Assembly (NCBI RefSeq): GCF_004104075.1
Contig: NZ_QOVK01000013.1
Span: 1-64,000, forward strand
Direction: 5' to 3'
Length of the DNA stretch: 64,000 nt
From: Leeuwenhoekiella polynyae
GTDB lineage: Bacteria; Bacteroidota; Bacteroidia; Flavobacteriales; Flavobacteriaceae
Shown: piece by piece, positions 1-8,619 of the stretch
Layout: each line of letters opens with the position of its first letter
How positions within the stretch are numbered: the first letter of the stretch is position 1
Translations under genes and position numbers: made by a program
The notes under the pieces: generated by a model
Databases searched by the model: none
Seen by the model: the letters and a program-made list of their open reading frames with translations, nothing else
Told to the model about the DNA's origin: nothing

Positions 1-1416
1 GGTGACTATGCTCTTAAAGAGTTGCTGACTCTTGATAATGCAACCTTAGATAAACTTTTTCCTTCCCACAGCACTATTGACAACTCCCGGTATCAAGAGC
101 TGATGCTCTATTTTAAGGAGCTTAATCAAGCCCGTAACCATCCCGGGTTTACCTTTTTATATCATTATCAGGAGTATGTCTCCCAGTCTAAAAACCCGTA
201 TGGCTATACGCAGTTTATGGAGCATTACCGCCGTAAATATGCTAAAATCAAAGGCTCGATGAAGCTTGAGCACGACCCCGGCAAAGAGCTCTTCATTGAT
301 TTTGCGGGTAAAAAGCTTCACATTATTGATAAACAAACCGGAGAATTAGTTCCTGTCGAGGTGTTTGTAGCTATTTTGCCCAACAGTCATTACACCTATG
401 TCGAAGCCTGTAAAAGTCAGAAACGCGATGAGCTGATCAACTGTTGCCGTAACGCTTTAAATTTTTATGGCGGGGTACCTAAAGCTATTGTCTCTGACAA
501 CCTAAAATCAGCTGTTAACCGTGCCAGCAGGTATGAGCCCGAGATCAACCGCAGTTTTAAAGACTTTGCCCGGCATTACAACTGTGTGATCAACCCCACC
601 CGGGGCTATGCTCCACAGGACAAGGCTTTAGTAGAGAATGCCGTAAACCTGGCCTACCAGCGTATCTATTATCCTATGCGCAAGATGAGCTTCTTCTCTA
701 TAGAAGAACTCAACAGGGAGATAAAAAAGCAGCTGGAGCATTACAACAACTTGTTGTTCTCCCGCAAGGAATCCAGTCGCAGGGAACTGTTCCAATCCGT
801 GGAGCAACAATACTTGAAACCCCTTCCAGAGACAGCCTATGAGTTAAAAAGCTACCGAAGGGCAAAGGTCCAGAAAATAGGATATGTATACTTCTCCCCA
901 GATAAAAGCTATTACAGCGTACCCTACCGCTACATCGGAAAGGAAACCACCTTGCATTACACCCGTTCTTTAGTTGAAGTGTATTACCACTATCAACGCA
1001 TAGCCCTGCATCAGCGCAATCCCTCAAAAGGCAGCTAAAATACTAACAAAGAACACCTGAGCAGCACCCACAAGTACTATAGCGACTGGAGTCCTGAATT
1101 CTTTAAAAAGAAGGCAGCCGTGCACGGGAAGCACGTGGTGGATTGTGTCGAAAAAATAATCACTGCGGTAGATTATCCTGAAATAGGATATAAGCGTGCT
1201 ATGGGGCTTATTCAACTCCATAAATCCTACGGCTCCCAGCGGCTGGACAATGCCTGTAAAAGAGCTTTACAAGCAGATGCAGCCACCTATCAGCGCATCA
1301 AGAACATCCTGAAAAACAATCTGGACAAGAGCTCCCTGTTCTATCAGGATCTGGAAGAAAATAAAACACATATCCCGAAGCATACTAACATACGAGGTGC
1401 TTCAGCTTATCAGTAA
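1..1416 (+). pseudogene. istA: IS21 transposase IstA, 5' partial, one in-frame stop
   Basis: The frame is open from base 1 (GDYALKEL...), so the 5' end lies outside the window. It encodes an IS21-type transposase with the DDE integrase core (ELFIDFAGKK near base 290, AIVSDN near 487, an E after DKALVENA near 635). The frame is interrupted by TAA at 1036-1038 within KGS*NTNKEHL and then continues in the same frame through FFKKKAAVHGKHV to a stop at 1414-1416. Since the frame is unchanged, this is a nonsense substitution rather than an indel; a tyrosine codon (TAT or TAC) is the likely ancestor. The two pieces would be reported as 338 and 98 residues if read separately. Confidence 0.85.
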
Positions 1417-1439
1417 TATAACCTTTAAACACAGTAACT

Positions 1440-2177
1440 ATGAACAACAATCAGACTATTGAAAAATTAAAAGAAATGCGACTAGGGGCTATGGCTCAGC
1501 TGCACTTGCAGCATCTTAAAGACAACCGCATAGCAGGGATCACTGCCGATGAATACCTGGCATTATTGACCGATCACCAGTGGGAAGACCGACACAACCG
1601 TAAGATAGAAAGGCTTTTAAAACAGGCTGGCTTTAAACAACAAGCCAGCCTGGCTGACATTAACTACTCCCAGAACCGGAATCTGGATAAAAATATGTTT
1701 GCTCGATTAGGCAGTCTGGATTTTATAACCAGAAAAGAAAACATCATTCTTACCGGTGCTTCAGGAGTAGGTAAAAGCTATTTAGCTCAGGCTTTAGGGC
1801 ATCAGGGCTGCATGATGGAGTACAAAACCATATACACCAACACAGCCCGGCTTTTTAAAAAACTAAAACTTAGTAAGGTCGATGGCACCTATTTTAAAGA
1901 ACTGGGGAAAATCATCAAAGCAGACCTTCTAATCCTCGATGACTTTGGCCTGCAGAGTTTTGATAATCACGCAAGGGAAACCCTGATGGATATCATCGAT
2001 GAGCGGTACAACAAAGCTTCCACTATTATATCCTCACAAATACCCGTATCCGCCTGGTATGATATTATTGGGGAAGGGACTATTGCAGATGCAATTCTGG
2101 ACAGGATTGTAAATTCATCACACCGCATTGACCTAAAAGGAGAGTCGCTAAGAAAAGGAGCTTTAAAGAACGAGTAA
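1440..2177 (+). CDS. istB: IS21 helper ATPase IstB
   Basis: This 245-residue protein is a complete IstB, the DnaC-like AAA+ ATPase that assists IstA in target selection and strand transfer. Walker A is GASGVGKSYL near residue 106 and Walker B is LLILDDFGL near residue 163. The helical N-terminal domain typical of the family precedes them. It starts 23 bases after the istA frame ends, the usual istAB order. Unlike istA it is intact. Confidence 0.93.
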   Translation: MNNNQTIEKLKEMRLGAMAQLHLQHLKDNRIAGITADEYLALLTDHQWEDRHNRKIERLLKQAGFKQQASLADINYSQNRNLDKNMFARLGSLDFITRKENIILTGASGVGKSYLAQALGHQGCMMEYKTIYTNTARLFKKLKLSKVDGTYFKELGKIIKADLLILDDFGLQSFDNHARETLMDIIDERYNKASTIISSQIPVSAWYDIIGEGTIADAILDRIVNSSHRIDLKGESLRKGALKNE

Positions 2178-2185
2178 CATTAATT

Positions 2186-2401
2186 TTATATATAATTGCA
2201 GTATCTTTTAAAGTGGCACTGTTTGACCGAAACAGCTGGCACCATCACTCCGAAATAGCCACCTGTTCCACCTGAAGCTAAAATTCTAATCGGTAATCCA
2301 TAAATAAGAACTTTTTTACTGTTCATACTTATTTTTATGGTTTTGTTCATAATTTCAAATTGGGGAAGGTTTTTGTTGCCAGTCCATTCTTCAGGTAACA
2401 T
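2186..2401 (-). pseudogene. small gene probably truncated by IS21 insertion
   Basis: This minus-strand reading frame starts 11 bases after the SRAP gene stop and in the same direction, as a second operon gene would. The first 45 or so residues (MLPEEWTGNKNLPQFEIMNK...) lie outside the insertion sequence, while the rest reads through the IS terminus to a stop at 2186. The N-terminal part could be the surviving start of a gene whose 3' portion was displaced by the IS. I do not recognise the family. It may also be a chance frame. Confidence 0.35.
2214..2259. repeat. two 23-bp direct repeats at IS21 right end
   Basis: TGGCAC (six bases), then CCGAAA, then AGC recur with a 23-bp period from 2214 and from 2237, with divergent bases between. 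IS21-family termini carry such repeated transposase-binding sequences. The unit boundaries are approximate. Confidence 0.6.
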
Positions 2402-2412
2402 TAGGCGTGAAC

Positions 2413-3141
2413 CTAAAAAAGCGTCAGCTCGCCACCACCCAAAGCGGGGTCAATAGGTTCTACCGGTTTTAAAATTTCGGGGACATCGGTTTCTACCCCA
2501 CGCTGATAAATGGCATTGCTTACCGGATAGGTTTCAAAAGGCGTAGTGGTAAAGCCTACCCGCATCAATTCTTCCACCTGCTTTTGATTTAAATCCGGTT
2601 CAATCCAGTTATTTAGAAACTGATCGTCTAACACAAGGGGCATCCGTTTCTTTTTATTGTGTATCTGTTCAAACAGCTCATTTGCCGGTACCGTAATGAT
2701 ACTGGCACTATAGAGTTCATCATCCAGTGCAGTATACAATCCTGCAAAGGCGAAGAGTTTATGGCCTTCCAGTTTACAGTAATACGGTTGAGATTTACTT
2801 TTGTAATGATGCGGCTCATAAAACCCGTCTGCAAGAATCAGGCAGCGACTTTCTGCCGCACTCTTTTTATACGTCCTGCTACTAAAGATGCTTTCACTTC
2901 GGGCATTGAGCGTATTGTAATCCGCTTTAAAACCCGCCGGATCTTCAAATGCATATTCCGGGATCAGTCCCCAATTCGAGGGATAAATGCGGTCGGTTTC
3001 CATCGGAATGATATGCAGCATTCCGCTGCCAAAACCATTTAAATGATAATGCTTTTGATATTCCAAAGGCACGGCAAAATCCCGTTTAAAGGTTTCCTCT
3101 ATTTCTTTCTTAGACTTCGTCAAGCTGGTTGCATAACACAT
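2413..3141 (-). CDS. SOS response-associated peptidase (SRAP/YedK/HMCES family)
   Basis: This 242-residue protein is a SRAP domain protein of the YedK/HMCES type, which forms a thiazolidine crosslink with abasic sites in single-stranded DNA. Cys2 directly after the start Met is the catalytic residue. The family motifs are visible: NARSES near residue 80, ADGFYEP near 104 with the conserved Glu, and the IHNKKKRMPLVL segment with the active-site His. It is divergently transcribed from the small gene at 3183 and close to umuDC, so the segment forms a DNA-damage cargo set. In the chromosome this family often sits near SOS genes; here it rides on an ICE. Confidence 0.92.
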   Translation of the reverse strand: MCYATSLTKSKKEIEETFKRDFAVPLEYQKHYHLNGFGSGMLHIIPMETDRIYPSNWGLIPEYAFEDPAGFKADYNTLNARSESIFSSRTYKKSAAESRCLILADGFYEPHHYKSKSQPYYCKLEGHKLFAFAGLYTALDDELYSASIITVPANELFEQIHNKKKRMPLVLDDQFLNNWIEPDLNQKQVEELMRVGFTTTPFETYPVSNAIYQRGVETDVPEILKPVEPIDPALGGGELTLF

Positions 3142-3182
3142 ATCCTGTAAATTTTTATCTAATTTATTAATTTAGAAGCAGT

Positions 3183-3443
3183 ATGAGCCGTACCCGCAAA
3201 GAACTTTACGATCTCGCCAATCATTTCTACCTCAATGCCCAAATTGAGCGTATGGAAAACGATCCTACTTACAATCTGTATAAGGTAGTATATGAGGGTA
3301 ATTCGTATTTCTTCTGTCTGTGTAGCCGTAAACACAACTATACCGGCACCCACCCCAAATTCATCTTTACCAACAAATCAGAAAAGCTCGCCTTAAATCT
3401 CTGTTGGAAAAAATTAGTGGAACCCACTTTAAAGCAGAACTAA
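3183..3443 (+). CDS. conserved small protein, function unknown
   Basis: An 86-residue protein of unknown function, divergent from the SRAP gene with about 40 bases between the starts. It is predicted soluble, lysine- and aromatic-rich, with no signal peptide or recognised motif. The stop is about 57 bases before the umuD start, and a possible TAnnTTTG promoter box lies between them, so it may be transcribed separately from umuDC. Its reading frame has codon use like its neighbours. The opposite-strand frame over the same bases is treated as a shadow. Confidence 0.6.
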   Translation: MSRTRKELYDLANHFYLNAQIERMENDPTYNLYKVVYEGNSYFFCLCSRKHNYTGTHPKFIFTNKSEKLALNLCWKKLVEPTLKQN

Positions 3444-3449
3444 TTTAGC

Positions 3450-3457
3450 TAATTTTG
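3450..3457 (+). promoter_or_regulatory. candidate -7 promoter box for umuDC
   Basis: The sequence TAATTTTG matches the Bacteroidota -7 consensus TAnnTTTG, 43 bases before the umuD start. No clear -33 TTTG is visible. A short inverted repeat GGAA-TAT-TTCC directly follows at 3458-3468 and could be a repressor site. Confidence 0.4.
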
Positions 3458-3500
3458 GAATATTTCCTAATTAAAGGATTTAATCCATTTAACAAGCGCT

Positions 3501-3923
3501 ATGATAGTCCAATTAAGCCCCATTTCATCTGTACTCTATTCTTGTTTTATTCCCTTTGTATCTGGTTTATCGTGTGGATTCCCCTCCCCTGCAGACGATC
3601 ATTTAGACGATGGCATTGATTTAAATACCGCCTATATCCGCAATAAAGACGCAACGTTTTTTGGTCGGGTAAAAGGAGATTCCATGTTGGGTGCAGGATT
3701 AGCAGATGGTGATTTACTCATCATTGATAAAAGCCTGGAGCCCCGGGATGGGAAGATTGCGGTCTGTTTTATAGACGGCGAGTTTACCGTAAAACGCATT
3801 AAAATAGAAAAGGACACGATCTGGCTCGTAGCCGAGAACCGAAATTACCAACCCATAAAAGTTACTAAAGACAACGACTTTTTAATTTGGGGGGTAGTGA
3901 CAAACGTGATTAAAGACCTCTGA
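3501..3923 (+). CDS. umuD: UmuD-like DNA polymerase V accessory protein
   Basis: A 140-residue S24-family protein. Self-processing sites align with E. coli UmuD: the cleavage pair is Cys25-Gly26 in SCGFPSPA, the nucleophile is Ser61 in KGDSML, and the general base is Lys98 in FTVKR, each one position later than in E. coli. After RecA-assisted autocleavage, UmuD' would partner UmuC in translesion synthesis. It is separated from umuC by a single base, so the two are translationally coupled. The gene lies on the ICE rather than in a chromosomal SOS locus. Confidence 0.95.
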   Translation: MIVQLSPISSVLYSCFIPFVSGLSCGFPSPADDHLDDGIDLNTAYIRNKDATFFGRVKGDSMLGAGLADGDLLIIDKSLEPRDGKIAVCFIDGEFTVKRIKIEKDTIWLVAENRNYQPIKVTKDNDFLIWGVVTNVIKDL

Positions 3924-3924
3924 T

Positions 3925-5181
3925 ATGTTTGCCCTGATTGACTGCAATAACTTTTACGCTTCCTGCGAGCGCGTGTTTAATCCTAATTTGAATGGACAAC
4001 CCGTAGTGGTCTTAAGCAATAACGACGGCTGTGTGATCGCACGCTCTAATGAAGCCAAGGCATTAGGTATCCCTATGGGCGCTCCTGCCTTTAAAATTAA
4101 AGAACTGCTGCGTCAGCACAACATTCATGTGTTTTCATCTAATTATGCGCTGTATGGGGATATGAGCGCCCGGGTGATGAACATTCTGGGAAACTATTCC
4201 CCGGAGTTGGAAGTATACTCCATTGATGAGATTTTCCTAAAACTGGAGGGATTTGATTTGTTTGACTTAACCGAGTATGGACTTAAAATGATCGAAGTGG
4301 TCAAACGCAGTACCGGTATTCCCATCAGTGTTGGGATCGCACCAACTAAATCCCTGGCTAAGGTGGCTAACAAAATTGCCAAGAAGTTTCCTGCCCGCAC
4401 TCGGGGTGCATACGTAATCCAAACTCCCGATCAGATCGAAAAAGGGCTCAAGTGGACGCAGATTGGTGACGTCTGGGGCATTGGCAGACAATATGCCAAA
4501 AAGCTTCAAAATATACAGGTATTTAATGCCTGGCAGTTTACAAACCTGCCGGATGAATACGTGCGCAAAGAAATGAGTGTGGTAGGATTACGACTTAAGC
4601 GAGACCTTTCCGGCGAAGCTACCCTTGATCTGGAAGAAGTGGCTAAAAAGAAAAACATTGCTGTTACCCGTTCTTTTGAACGTATGTATACCGACTTTGA
4701 GGATATACGTGAACGGCTTGCCACCTATGCCGGTAAAGTAAGCTATAAACTGCGTAAACAGAACTCCTGCTGTAAACTGGCCTATATCTTTCTGCATACT
4801 AACGTACACCGCGATGATCTCGCGCAGTACCACAACGGCATCACGGTAAAGATGCCTTATGAGACCAATTCGTCTCTGGTGATTACCAAAGCCGTAATGA
4901 CTGGATTAAAACGCATCTATAAAGAAGGCTATCACTACAAAAAAGCAGGGATCATCGTTATGGGCCTGACCCCGGATACGCAAAAACAACTCACCTTTTT
5001 TTATAACGAAGATCCGCGGCATAAAGCACTGATGCAAACGATTGATAAACTCAACCGTACCTGTTTTGATCAGGTAAAGCTGGGCGCACAGGATTTACAG
5101 AAAGTCTGGAAAATGCAACAAAACCACCTTTCCCGCAGGTATTCTACCCGGCTAAATGAGGTGATTGAGGTAAAGGTCTAG
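3925..5181 (+). CDS. umuC: UmuC-like translesion DNA polymerase V catalytic subunit
   Basis: A 418-residue Y-family polymerase of normal UmuC length. The N-terminal palm begins [16 protein letters not shown] with the metal-binding Asp6 and the family signature, followed by [14 protein letters not shown] and [10 protein letters not shown] carrying the second acidic pair. The little-finger region and C-terminal domain follow. With the adjacent umuD it would form Pol V, giving mutagenic bypass of lesions after SOS induction. Mobile-element umuDC copies are known to raise mutation rates in recipients. The gene is intact. Confidence 0.96.
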   Translation: MFALIDCNNFYASCERVFNPNLNGQPVVVLSNNDGCVIARSNEAKALGIPMGAPAFKIKELLRQHNIHVFSSNYALYGDMSARVMNILGNYSPELEVYSIDEIFLKLEGFDLFDLTEYGLKMIEVVKRSTGIPISVGIAPTKSLAKVANKIAKKFPARTRGAYVIQTPDQIEKGLKWTQIGDVWGIGRQYAKKLQNIQVFNAWQFTNLPDEYVRKEMSVVGLRLKRDLSGEATLDLEEVAKKKNIAVTRSFERMYTDFEDIRERLATYAGKVSYKLRKQNSCCKLAYIFLHTNVHRDDLAQYHNGITVKMPYETNSSLVITKAVMTGLKRIYKEGYHYKKAGIIVMGLTPDTQKQLTFFYNEDPRHKALMQTIDKLNRTCFDQVKLGAQDLQKVWKMQQNHLSRRYSTRLNEVIEVKV

Positions 5182-5235
5182 CATCTGAAATACGAAGTGA
5201 GGTATCAAATTTCCCTTTATTCTTCGACAACCGTT

Positions 5236-5517
5236 CTATTCGGGATTTTCAAAACCTAAAGTTCTTAATCCTATACCTTCCAGATCTAATGCGACCACCC
5301 GGTTGCGCAATTCATACACCAGTTGGGTATTGGTTTTACAATTGAATTTTTTACGCAGGCTGCGAAGGTGTTTGTCAACAATGCCTATGGAGTTGGCTTC
5401 TATGGAGTAGAATTCCAAAATCACCGGTAATTTACCTACCGGTACTCCGTAGGCCAAAGCACTAAGAAGATAGCGTTCATAGGGACTGAGATTGGGCTTT
5501 TTAGAAGGGGCTTTCAT
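5236..5517 (-). CDS. LuxR/GerE-type helix-turn-helix regulator, small
   Basis: A 93-residue protein that is essentially one DNA-binding domain of the GerE/LuxR type: LSPYERYLLSALAYG at residues 10-24 for the first helix, and VDKHLRSLRKKFNCKTNTQLVYEL near 46-69 for the scaffold and recognition helices. No receiver or ligand domain is present. It converges on umuC from the right. Upstream of its start lies a 14-bp palindrome (5562-5575) that could be its own operator. Its targets are not visible from sequence; neighbouring rteC and ICE transfer genes are plausible. Confidence 0.72.
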   Translation of the reverse strand: MKAPSKKPNLSPYERYLLSALAYGVPVGKLPVILEFYSIEANSIGIVDKHLRSLRKKFNCKTNTQLVYELRNRVVALDLEGIGLRTLGFENPE

Positions 5518-5561
5518 CTTTATAATTTAGATAAAGATAGGTGAAGGCGTTTTATTTGACA

Positions 5562-5575
5562 ATTCTCAAGAGAAT
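5562..5575. promoter_or_regulatory. palindrome, candidate operator
   Basis: ATTCTC-AA-GAGAAT is a perfect 6-bp inverted repeat, 45 bases upstream of the LuxR-type gene start on the minus strand. Its position in the upstream region of a small DNA-binding protein fits autoregulation. That role is inferred. Confidence 0.4.
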
Positions 5576-5619
5576 AAGCATAAATGAATATACGGATTAA
5601 CAGGCTTACACCCTCCATT

Positions 5620-5687
5620 CCTAATGTATTAGGCTGGTAAGCAGGCCAACTGTAGGGAGTTGACCTGTTTTTAATTTCCTTACCAGC
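5620..5687 (+). ncRNA. hairpin cluster upstream of rteC-like gene, possible leader or sRNA
   Basis: Three inverted repeats sit together. CCTAAT/ATTAGG flanks GT at 5620-5633. GCTGGTAAG at 5633-5641 pairs with CTTACCAGC at 5679-5687. Inside that, CAGGCCAACT at 5642-5651 pairs (9 of 10) with AGTTGACCTG at 5658-5667, followed at once by TTTTT. The inner stem plus T-run has the form of an intrinsic terminator on the plus strand, so the whole may be an attenuated leader or a small RNA. No homology is claimed. Confidence 0.4.
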
Positions 5688-5811
5688 TGTTACAATTTAT
5701 AAAAGTAAACCGGCATTCGATGTTATTTTTATAAATCAATAGAAGCGCGATATCCAAATTACAGCAAAATCCATCAAATCCTATTAATTTCTTTTCTCTA
5801 GCGGAGCATAG

Positions 5812-6630
5812 ATGAAATGGGATCAACACATACAAAAGTTTAAAGCAGGTTTGAAATATCTGCAGCAAGAACATGCCTATAACACAGAGCTCAATGTATT
5901 GTGTTTAAACTATGCGGCCCAGGTTCAAAATCAACTGGAACAGGATTTTAAAGCTATTTCTGATGTACAAAAAACGGAGGAAATCAACTTTTTTAAGCAC
6001 ATTAAGCCGGTTGTTGATGGACAGCATTTATACTACCGTAAAATCATTCAATTGGAGCATGAGAAACCTGTAAAAGGGCTTAAAACACAAATACGATTTT
6101 ACAAAAATCAACTCGATATCGAATACCGCTTCAAACTGCGACATAAAGCCTTTGCCTACTACCTTAAGTCAAACCAAACCCATTTAGACGCAATCTACTT
6201 TACACGTCGGGACCCCCTCCCCTACGATCCCGATGATCTCAGGCTCCAATGCAATCCAGGTTATTCAACACCACGGGATTTTCTGACCGCCAAACTGCGG
6301 TGTGGTGAACTCCTCACAAATTATCTAACAGACCGGCTTAAGCACTTAATATCTCCCGGCATTCCAGTGGAGGCGGCCCGATTAGACTGGAGCGGGTCGC
6401 GTACCGATCTTATCGAACTTACCTACGCCTTGTATCACGCTAAAGTCATTCATAAAGGCAAAGCCGACATTATTGAGATCGCCCGGGCTTTGGGTAATTT
6501 CTTTAATATGGATCCCGGTGATGTCTATAAAACCTATTCTGAAATCAAATCCCGTAAAAAAAGCAGGACTAAATTCCTCGACGAGATGGCTATGAATCTG
6601 CAGGTGGCTATGGACCGTGAGGACTTTTAA
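5812..6630 (+). CDS. rteC: RteC-family ICE regulatory protein
   Basis: A 272-residue protein resembling RteC, the CTnDOT regulator that activates excision genes. The C-terminal half has the family's conserved segment LDWSGSRTDLIELTYALYHAKVIHKGKADI followed by IIEIARALGNFFNMDPGDVYKTYSEIKSRKKSRTKFLDEM (near residues 190-260), which matches the winged-helix part of RteC. The N-terminal half is helical and less conserved. No rteA/rteB two-component pair is in the window, so the upstream signal is unknown. A hairpin-rich stretch precedes the gene. Confidence 0.8.
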   Translation: MKWDQHIQKFKAGLKYLQQEHAYNTELNVLCLNYAAQVQNQLEQDFKAISDVQKTEEINFFKHIKPVVDGQHLYYRKIIQLEHEKPVKGLKTQIRFYKNQLDIEYRFKLRHKAFAYYLKSNQTHLDAIYFTRRDPLPYDPDDLRLQCNPGYSTPRDFLTAKLRCGELLTNYLTDRLKHLISPGIPVEAARLDWSGSRTDLIELTYALYHAKVIHKGKADIIEIARALGNFFNMDPGDVYKTYSEIKSRKKSRTKFLDEMAMNLQVAMDREDF

Positions 6631-6827
6631 ATCACCCCACTCCGGTATACCCCCGAAAAGAAAAATTAGCAGTTGTAACTGCCTGGCCATTTTCAGCAAT
6701 TCCCTTAATCCAGTGTTGAAATACTAGTTTTTGACGGCTGTTAAAGTTTGACCGGGTCTCCGGTTTCCTTGGGAACAAACGGGTACAAAACCCCTCAAAT
6801 TCGTAGAACGAAAGTCAAACCGGGATT

Positions 6828-6867
6828 GGGACTATCAAAAAAAAGATAACCACGATAGTCCCTTTCT
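6828..6867 (+). terminator. hairpin with T-rich tail before HTH gene
   Basis: GGGACTATC at 6828-6836 pairs perfectly with GATAGTCCC at 6854-6862 across a 17-base loop and is followed by TTTCTTTTT. It lies in the 255-base gap between rteC and the HTH gene, 23 bases before the latter. It may end rteC transcription or act in a leader. The remainder of the gap also holds GTTTGAC and GTCAAAC copies in inverted orientation. Confidence 0.5.
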
Positions 6868-6885
6868 TTTTAAAAACGTTCTACT

Positions 6886-7170
6886 ATGCCAGCAACACTC
6901 ATTACAACAGACGATCTGCGCGAGTTCAAACACGAACTGCTTAAAGAGATCAAAACCATTATCAACAATCAGGGAAGCCAAAAGCTCAAAAAATACCTCA
7001 AATCCTCTGAGGTGATGGACTTACTTCAGGTAAGCCCCGGCACGCTGCAAAACTTACGTATCAATGGTACGCTACCGTTTACCAAGGTGGGTGGCTTGAT
7101 CTACTATGATGCAGATGACATCCAAAAAGTAATGGAAGACAATCGGGTCAACTACGGTTTAAAACCTTGA
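6886..7170 (+). CDS. helix-turn-helix excisionase-like protein
   Basis: A 94-residue protein with a coiled N-terminus and a MerR/AlpA-like winged HTH from about residue 43: YLKSSEVMDLLQVSPGTLQNLRINGTLPFTKVGGLIYYDADDIQKVM. This is the helix_turn_helix_17 type typical of excisionases and mobile-element regulators in Bacteroidota. It begins the replication module, with the next gene starting at the base after its stop. A hairpin lies just upstream. Confidence 0.82.
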   Translation: MPATLITTDDLREFKHELLKEIKTIINNQGSQKLKKYLKSSEVMDLLQVSPGTLQNLRINGTLPFTKVGGLIYYDADDIQKVMEDNRVNYGLKP

Positions 7171-7902
7171 ATGATGAATTACATAAAGCTTATTCACGCA
7201 GCTTATACCCGATTCTACGATGATGAGCGGCTAAATCCTACCCACATCAGCCTCTATATGGCCTTGTTTCAGGAATGGAACAGTTCCCGTTTTAGCGAAG
7301 GCTTCTATGTAAGTCGCGGCGTATTGATGCGTGTGGCCAAATTAGGCTCTAAGACCACCTACCATCGCTGTATGACCGATCTGAATGATTGGGGCTATCT
7401 GACCTACCTACCCTCAAACAATCCCTATAAGGGCAGTGTCATCAAGATGACCTTATTTGAGACCAGTGATGAACCGGTAGCAGACGGGTCTGATACCAGA
7501 CTGGAACACGTAGCGGAACACTACCATCCCACCACGATACCGCAACTGGGACACTACCGTCCCGATAATGTACCAGTAGTGGGCAGGCACCGTCCCATAA
7601 ATGGACAAGCTCTGGTATCTACTACAAACAATACAAAACATGCAAACAATATAAAACAGCCAAAGGACTATTTGGCCGTTTTGGAATTTTTTGAAGAACA
7701 ACACGCAGATGCTGTAGAAGCTGAAAAATTTTACGATCACTTTCAGGCAACCAACTGGGAAGATGCCGGGGGGAAGCCCGTTCGCGATTGGCAGGCTTTA
7801 GCCCTAAGCTGGATTCAAAACGAGAAACCCGTTTCACAAGCAACCGACCCTACTGACAACCTGCGAACCGCCAAAAACAAGGATTATGGAAAACCCCTCT
7901 AA
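7171..7902 (+). CDS. putative ICE replication initiator-like protein
   Basis: A 243-residue protein found in Bacteroidota mobile elements beside a DnaC-like loader. The N-terminal half reads as a winged-helix replication/transcription domain (LNPTHISLYMALFQEWN...FYVSRGVLMRVAKLGSKTTYHRCMTDLNDWGYLTYLPS). A low-complexity linker rich in P, H and R follows. The C-terminal piece FYDHFQATNWEDAGGKPVRDWQALALSWI resembles the tail of DnaD/phage replication proteins. The next gene overlaps its end by 17 bases. A role in ICE replication after excision is inferred from context. Confidence 0.6.
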   Translation: MMNYIKLIHAAYTRFYDDERLNPTHISLYMALFQEWNSSRFSEGFYVSRGVLMRVAKLGSKTTYHRCMTDLNDWGYLTYLPSNNPYKGSVIKMTLFETSDEPVADGSDTRLEHVAEHYHPTTIPQLGHYRPDNVPVVGRHRPINGQALVSTTNNTKHANNIKQPKDYLAVLEFFEEQHADAVEAEKFYDHFQATNWEDAGGKPVRDWQALALSWIQNEKPVSQATDPTDNLRTAKNKDYGKPL

Positions 7903-8548
7903 AATCATCGAAGGCGGCGTGGAGTATAGCCTGGGAACCTTCAATGGCAAAAAAATGCTCTATGATTTTCCAAAAGTGCTCCTCTACCTCAATGCTAAAG
8001 GCAAACTTGAATTTGGAAATAAGTTCCGCATTTACGAGGAGGACCACGAGATCCTAAGGAAGCTCTGCTCCTACTTCATTCGCGATAAAGCCTTTTGCGA
8101 ATCCCAGGGCATCGATATTGAAAAAGGCATTCTGCTGTCCGGGCCGGTAGGCTGCGGTAAAACCAGCCTGATGAAACTATTGCGTTTTCTGGTACCCCTG
8201 CAAAAGCCTTACGAACTCATCCCTTGTCGTAACATCAGCTTTGCTTTTAACCATTTGGGTTTTAAATCGATTGAAGCATACGGGAATTCCAAATACTACT
8301 GCTTTGATGATCTGGGTGTAGAACCCGCCGGGCGGTATTACGGTAAAGATCTCAATGTAATGGGAGAAGTATTGCTATCACGCTACGAACTTTACCTAAG
8401 CACCAAACGCAAGCTAAAAACCCACGCCACTACCAACCTAAACGCAGACGAACTCGAAGCCCGCTACGGCAACCGCGTACGCAGTAGAATGCGGGAGTTG
8501 TTTAATCTGGTGGCGTTTGATCAAAATGCAGGAGATAAGAGGAATTAA
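7886..8548 (+). CDS. DnaC/IstB-like AAA+ ATPase, helicase loader
   Basis: A 220-residue ATPase. Walker A is GPVGCGKTSL near residue 87, Walker B is YYCFDDLG near 137, sensor 1 is THATTNL near 180, and the arginine-finger/sensor-2 region is YGNRVRSRMRELF near 193. It overlaps the upstream initiator-like gene and likely works with it in loading replicative helicase on the excised ICE. It is unrelated in position to the IS21 istB. Confidence 0.8.
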   Translation: MENPSKIIEGGVEYSLGTFNGKKMLYDFPKVLLYLNAKGKLEFGNKFRIYEEDHEILRKLCSYFIRDKAFCESQGIDIEKGILLSGPVGCGKTSLMKLLRFLVPLQKPYELIPCRNISFAFNHLGFKSIEAYGNSKYYCFDDLGVEPAGRYYGKDLNVMGEVLLSRYELYLSTKRKLKTHATTNLNADELEARYGNRVRSRMRELFNLVAFDQNAGDKRN

Positions 8549-8600
8549 TATTTTATTAATAATATTCCAAATTAAGAGAATGAAAACTTGGCAATTTTGC

Positions 8601-8608
8601 TATTTTTG
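8601..8608 (+). promoter_or_regulatory. candidate -7 promoter box for the ATPase-protease cassette
   Basis: TATTTTTG fits TAnnTTTG and lies 12 bases before the TTG start of the ATPase gene. Transcription would start within a few bases of the start codon, giving an almost leaderless mRNA. The cassette would thus have its own promoter and not depend on the upstream replication genes. Confidence 0.4.
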
Positions 8609-8619
8609 TTAAAAATAAT

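Larger units (their letters stand above)
1..2262 (+). mobile_element. IS21-family insertion sequence, left end outside window
   Basis: The istA-istB pair is the signature of the IS21 family. After istB, two degenerate 23-bp direct repeats start at 2214 and 2237. Each has TGGCAC, then CCGAAA, then AGC, and they resemble the multiple terminal transposase-binding sites known for IS21 elements. The exact right end was not fixed; about 2262 to 2270 is likely. The left end lies before the window. The transposase gene carries an in-frame stop, so this copy is probably immobile unless complemented in trans. Confidence 0.8.

Noticed and set aside
1036-1120. Frameshift or two separate genes in istA
   Set aside because: Both parts are in the same frame and the sequence between them also reads as IstA, so a single stop codon is the simpler explanation.
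3159-3353. 64-codon minus-strand frame opposite the small gene at 3183
   Set aside because: It lies entirely antisense to a frame with better codon use and position and shows no domain.
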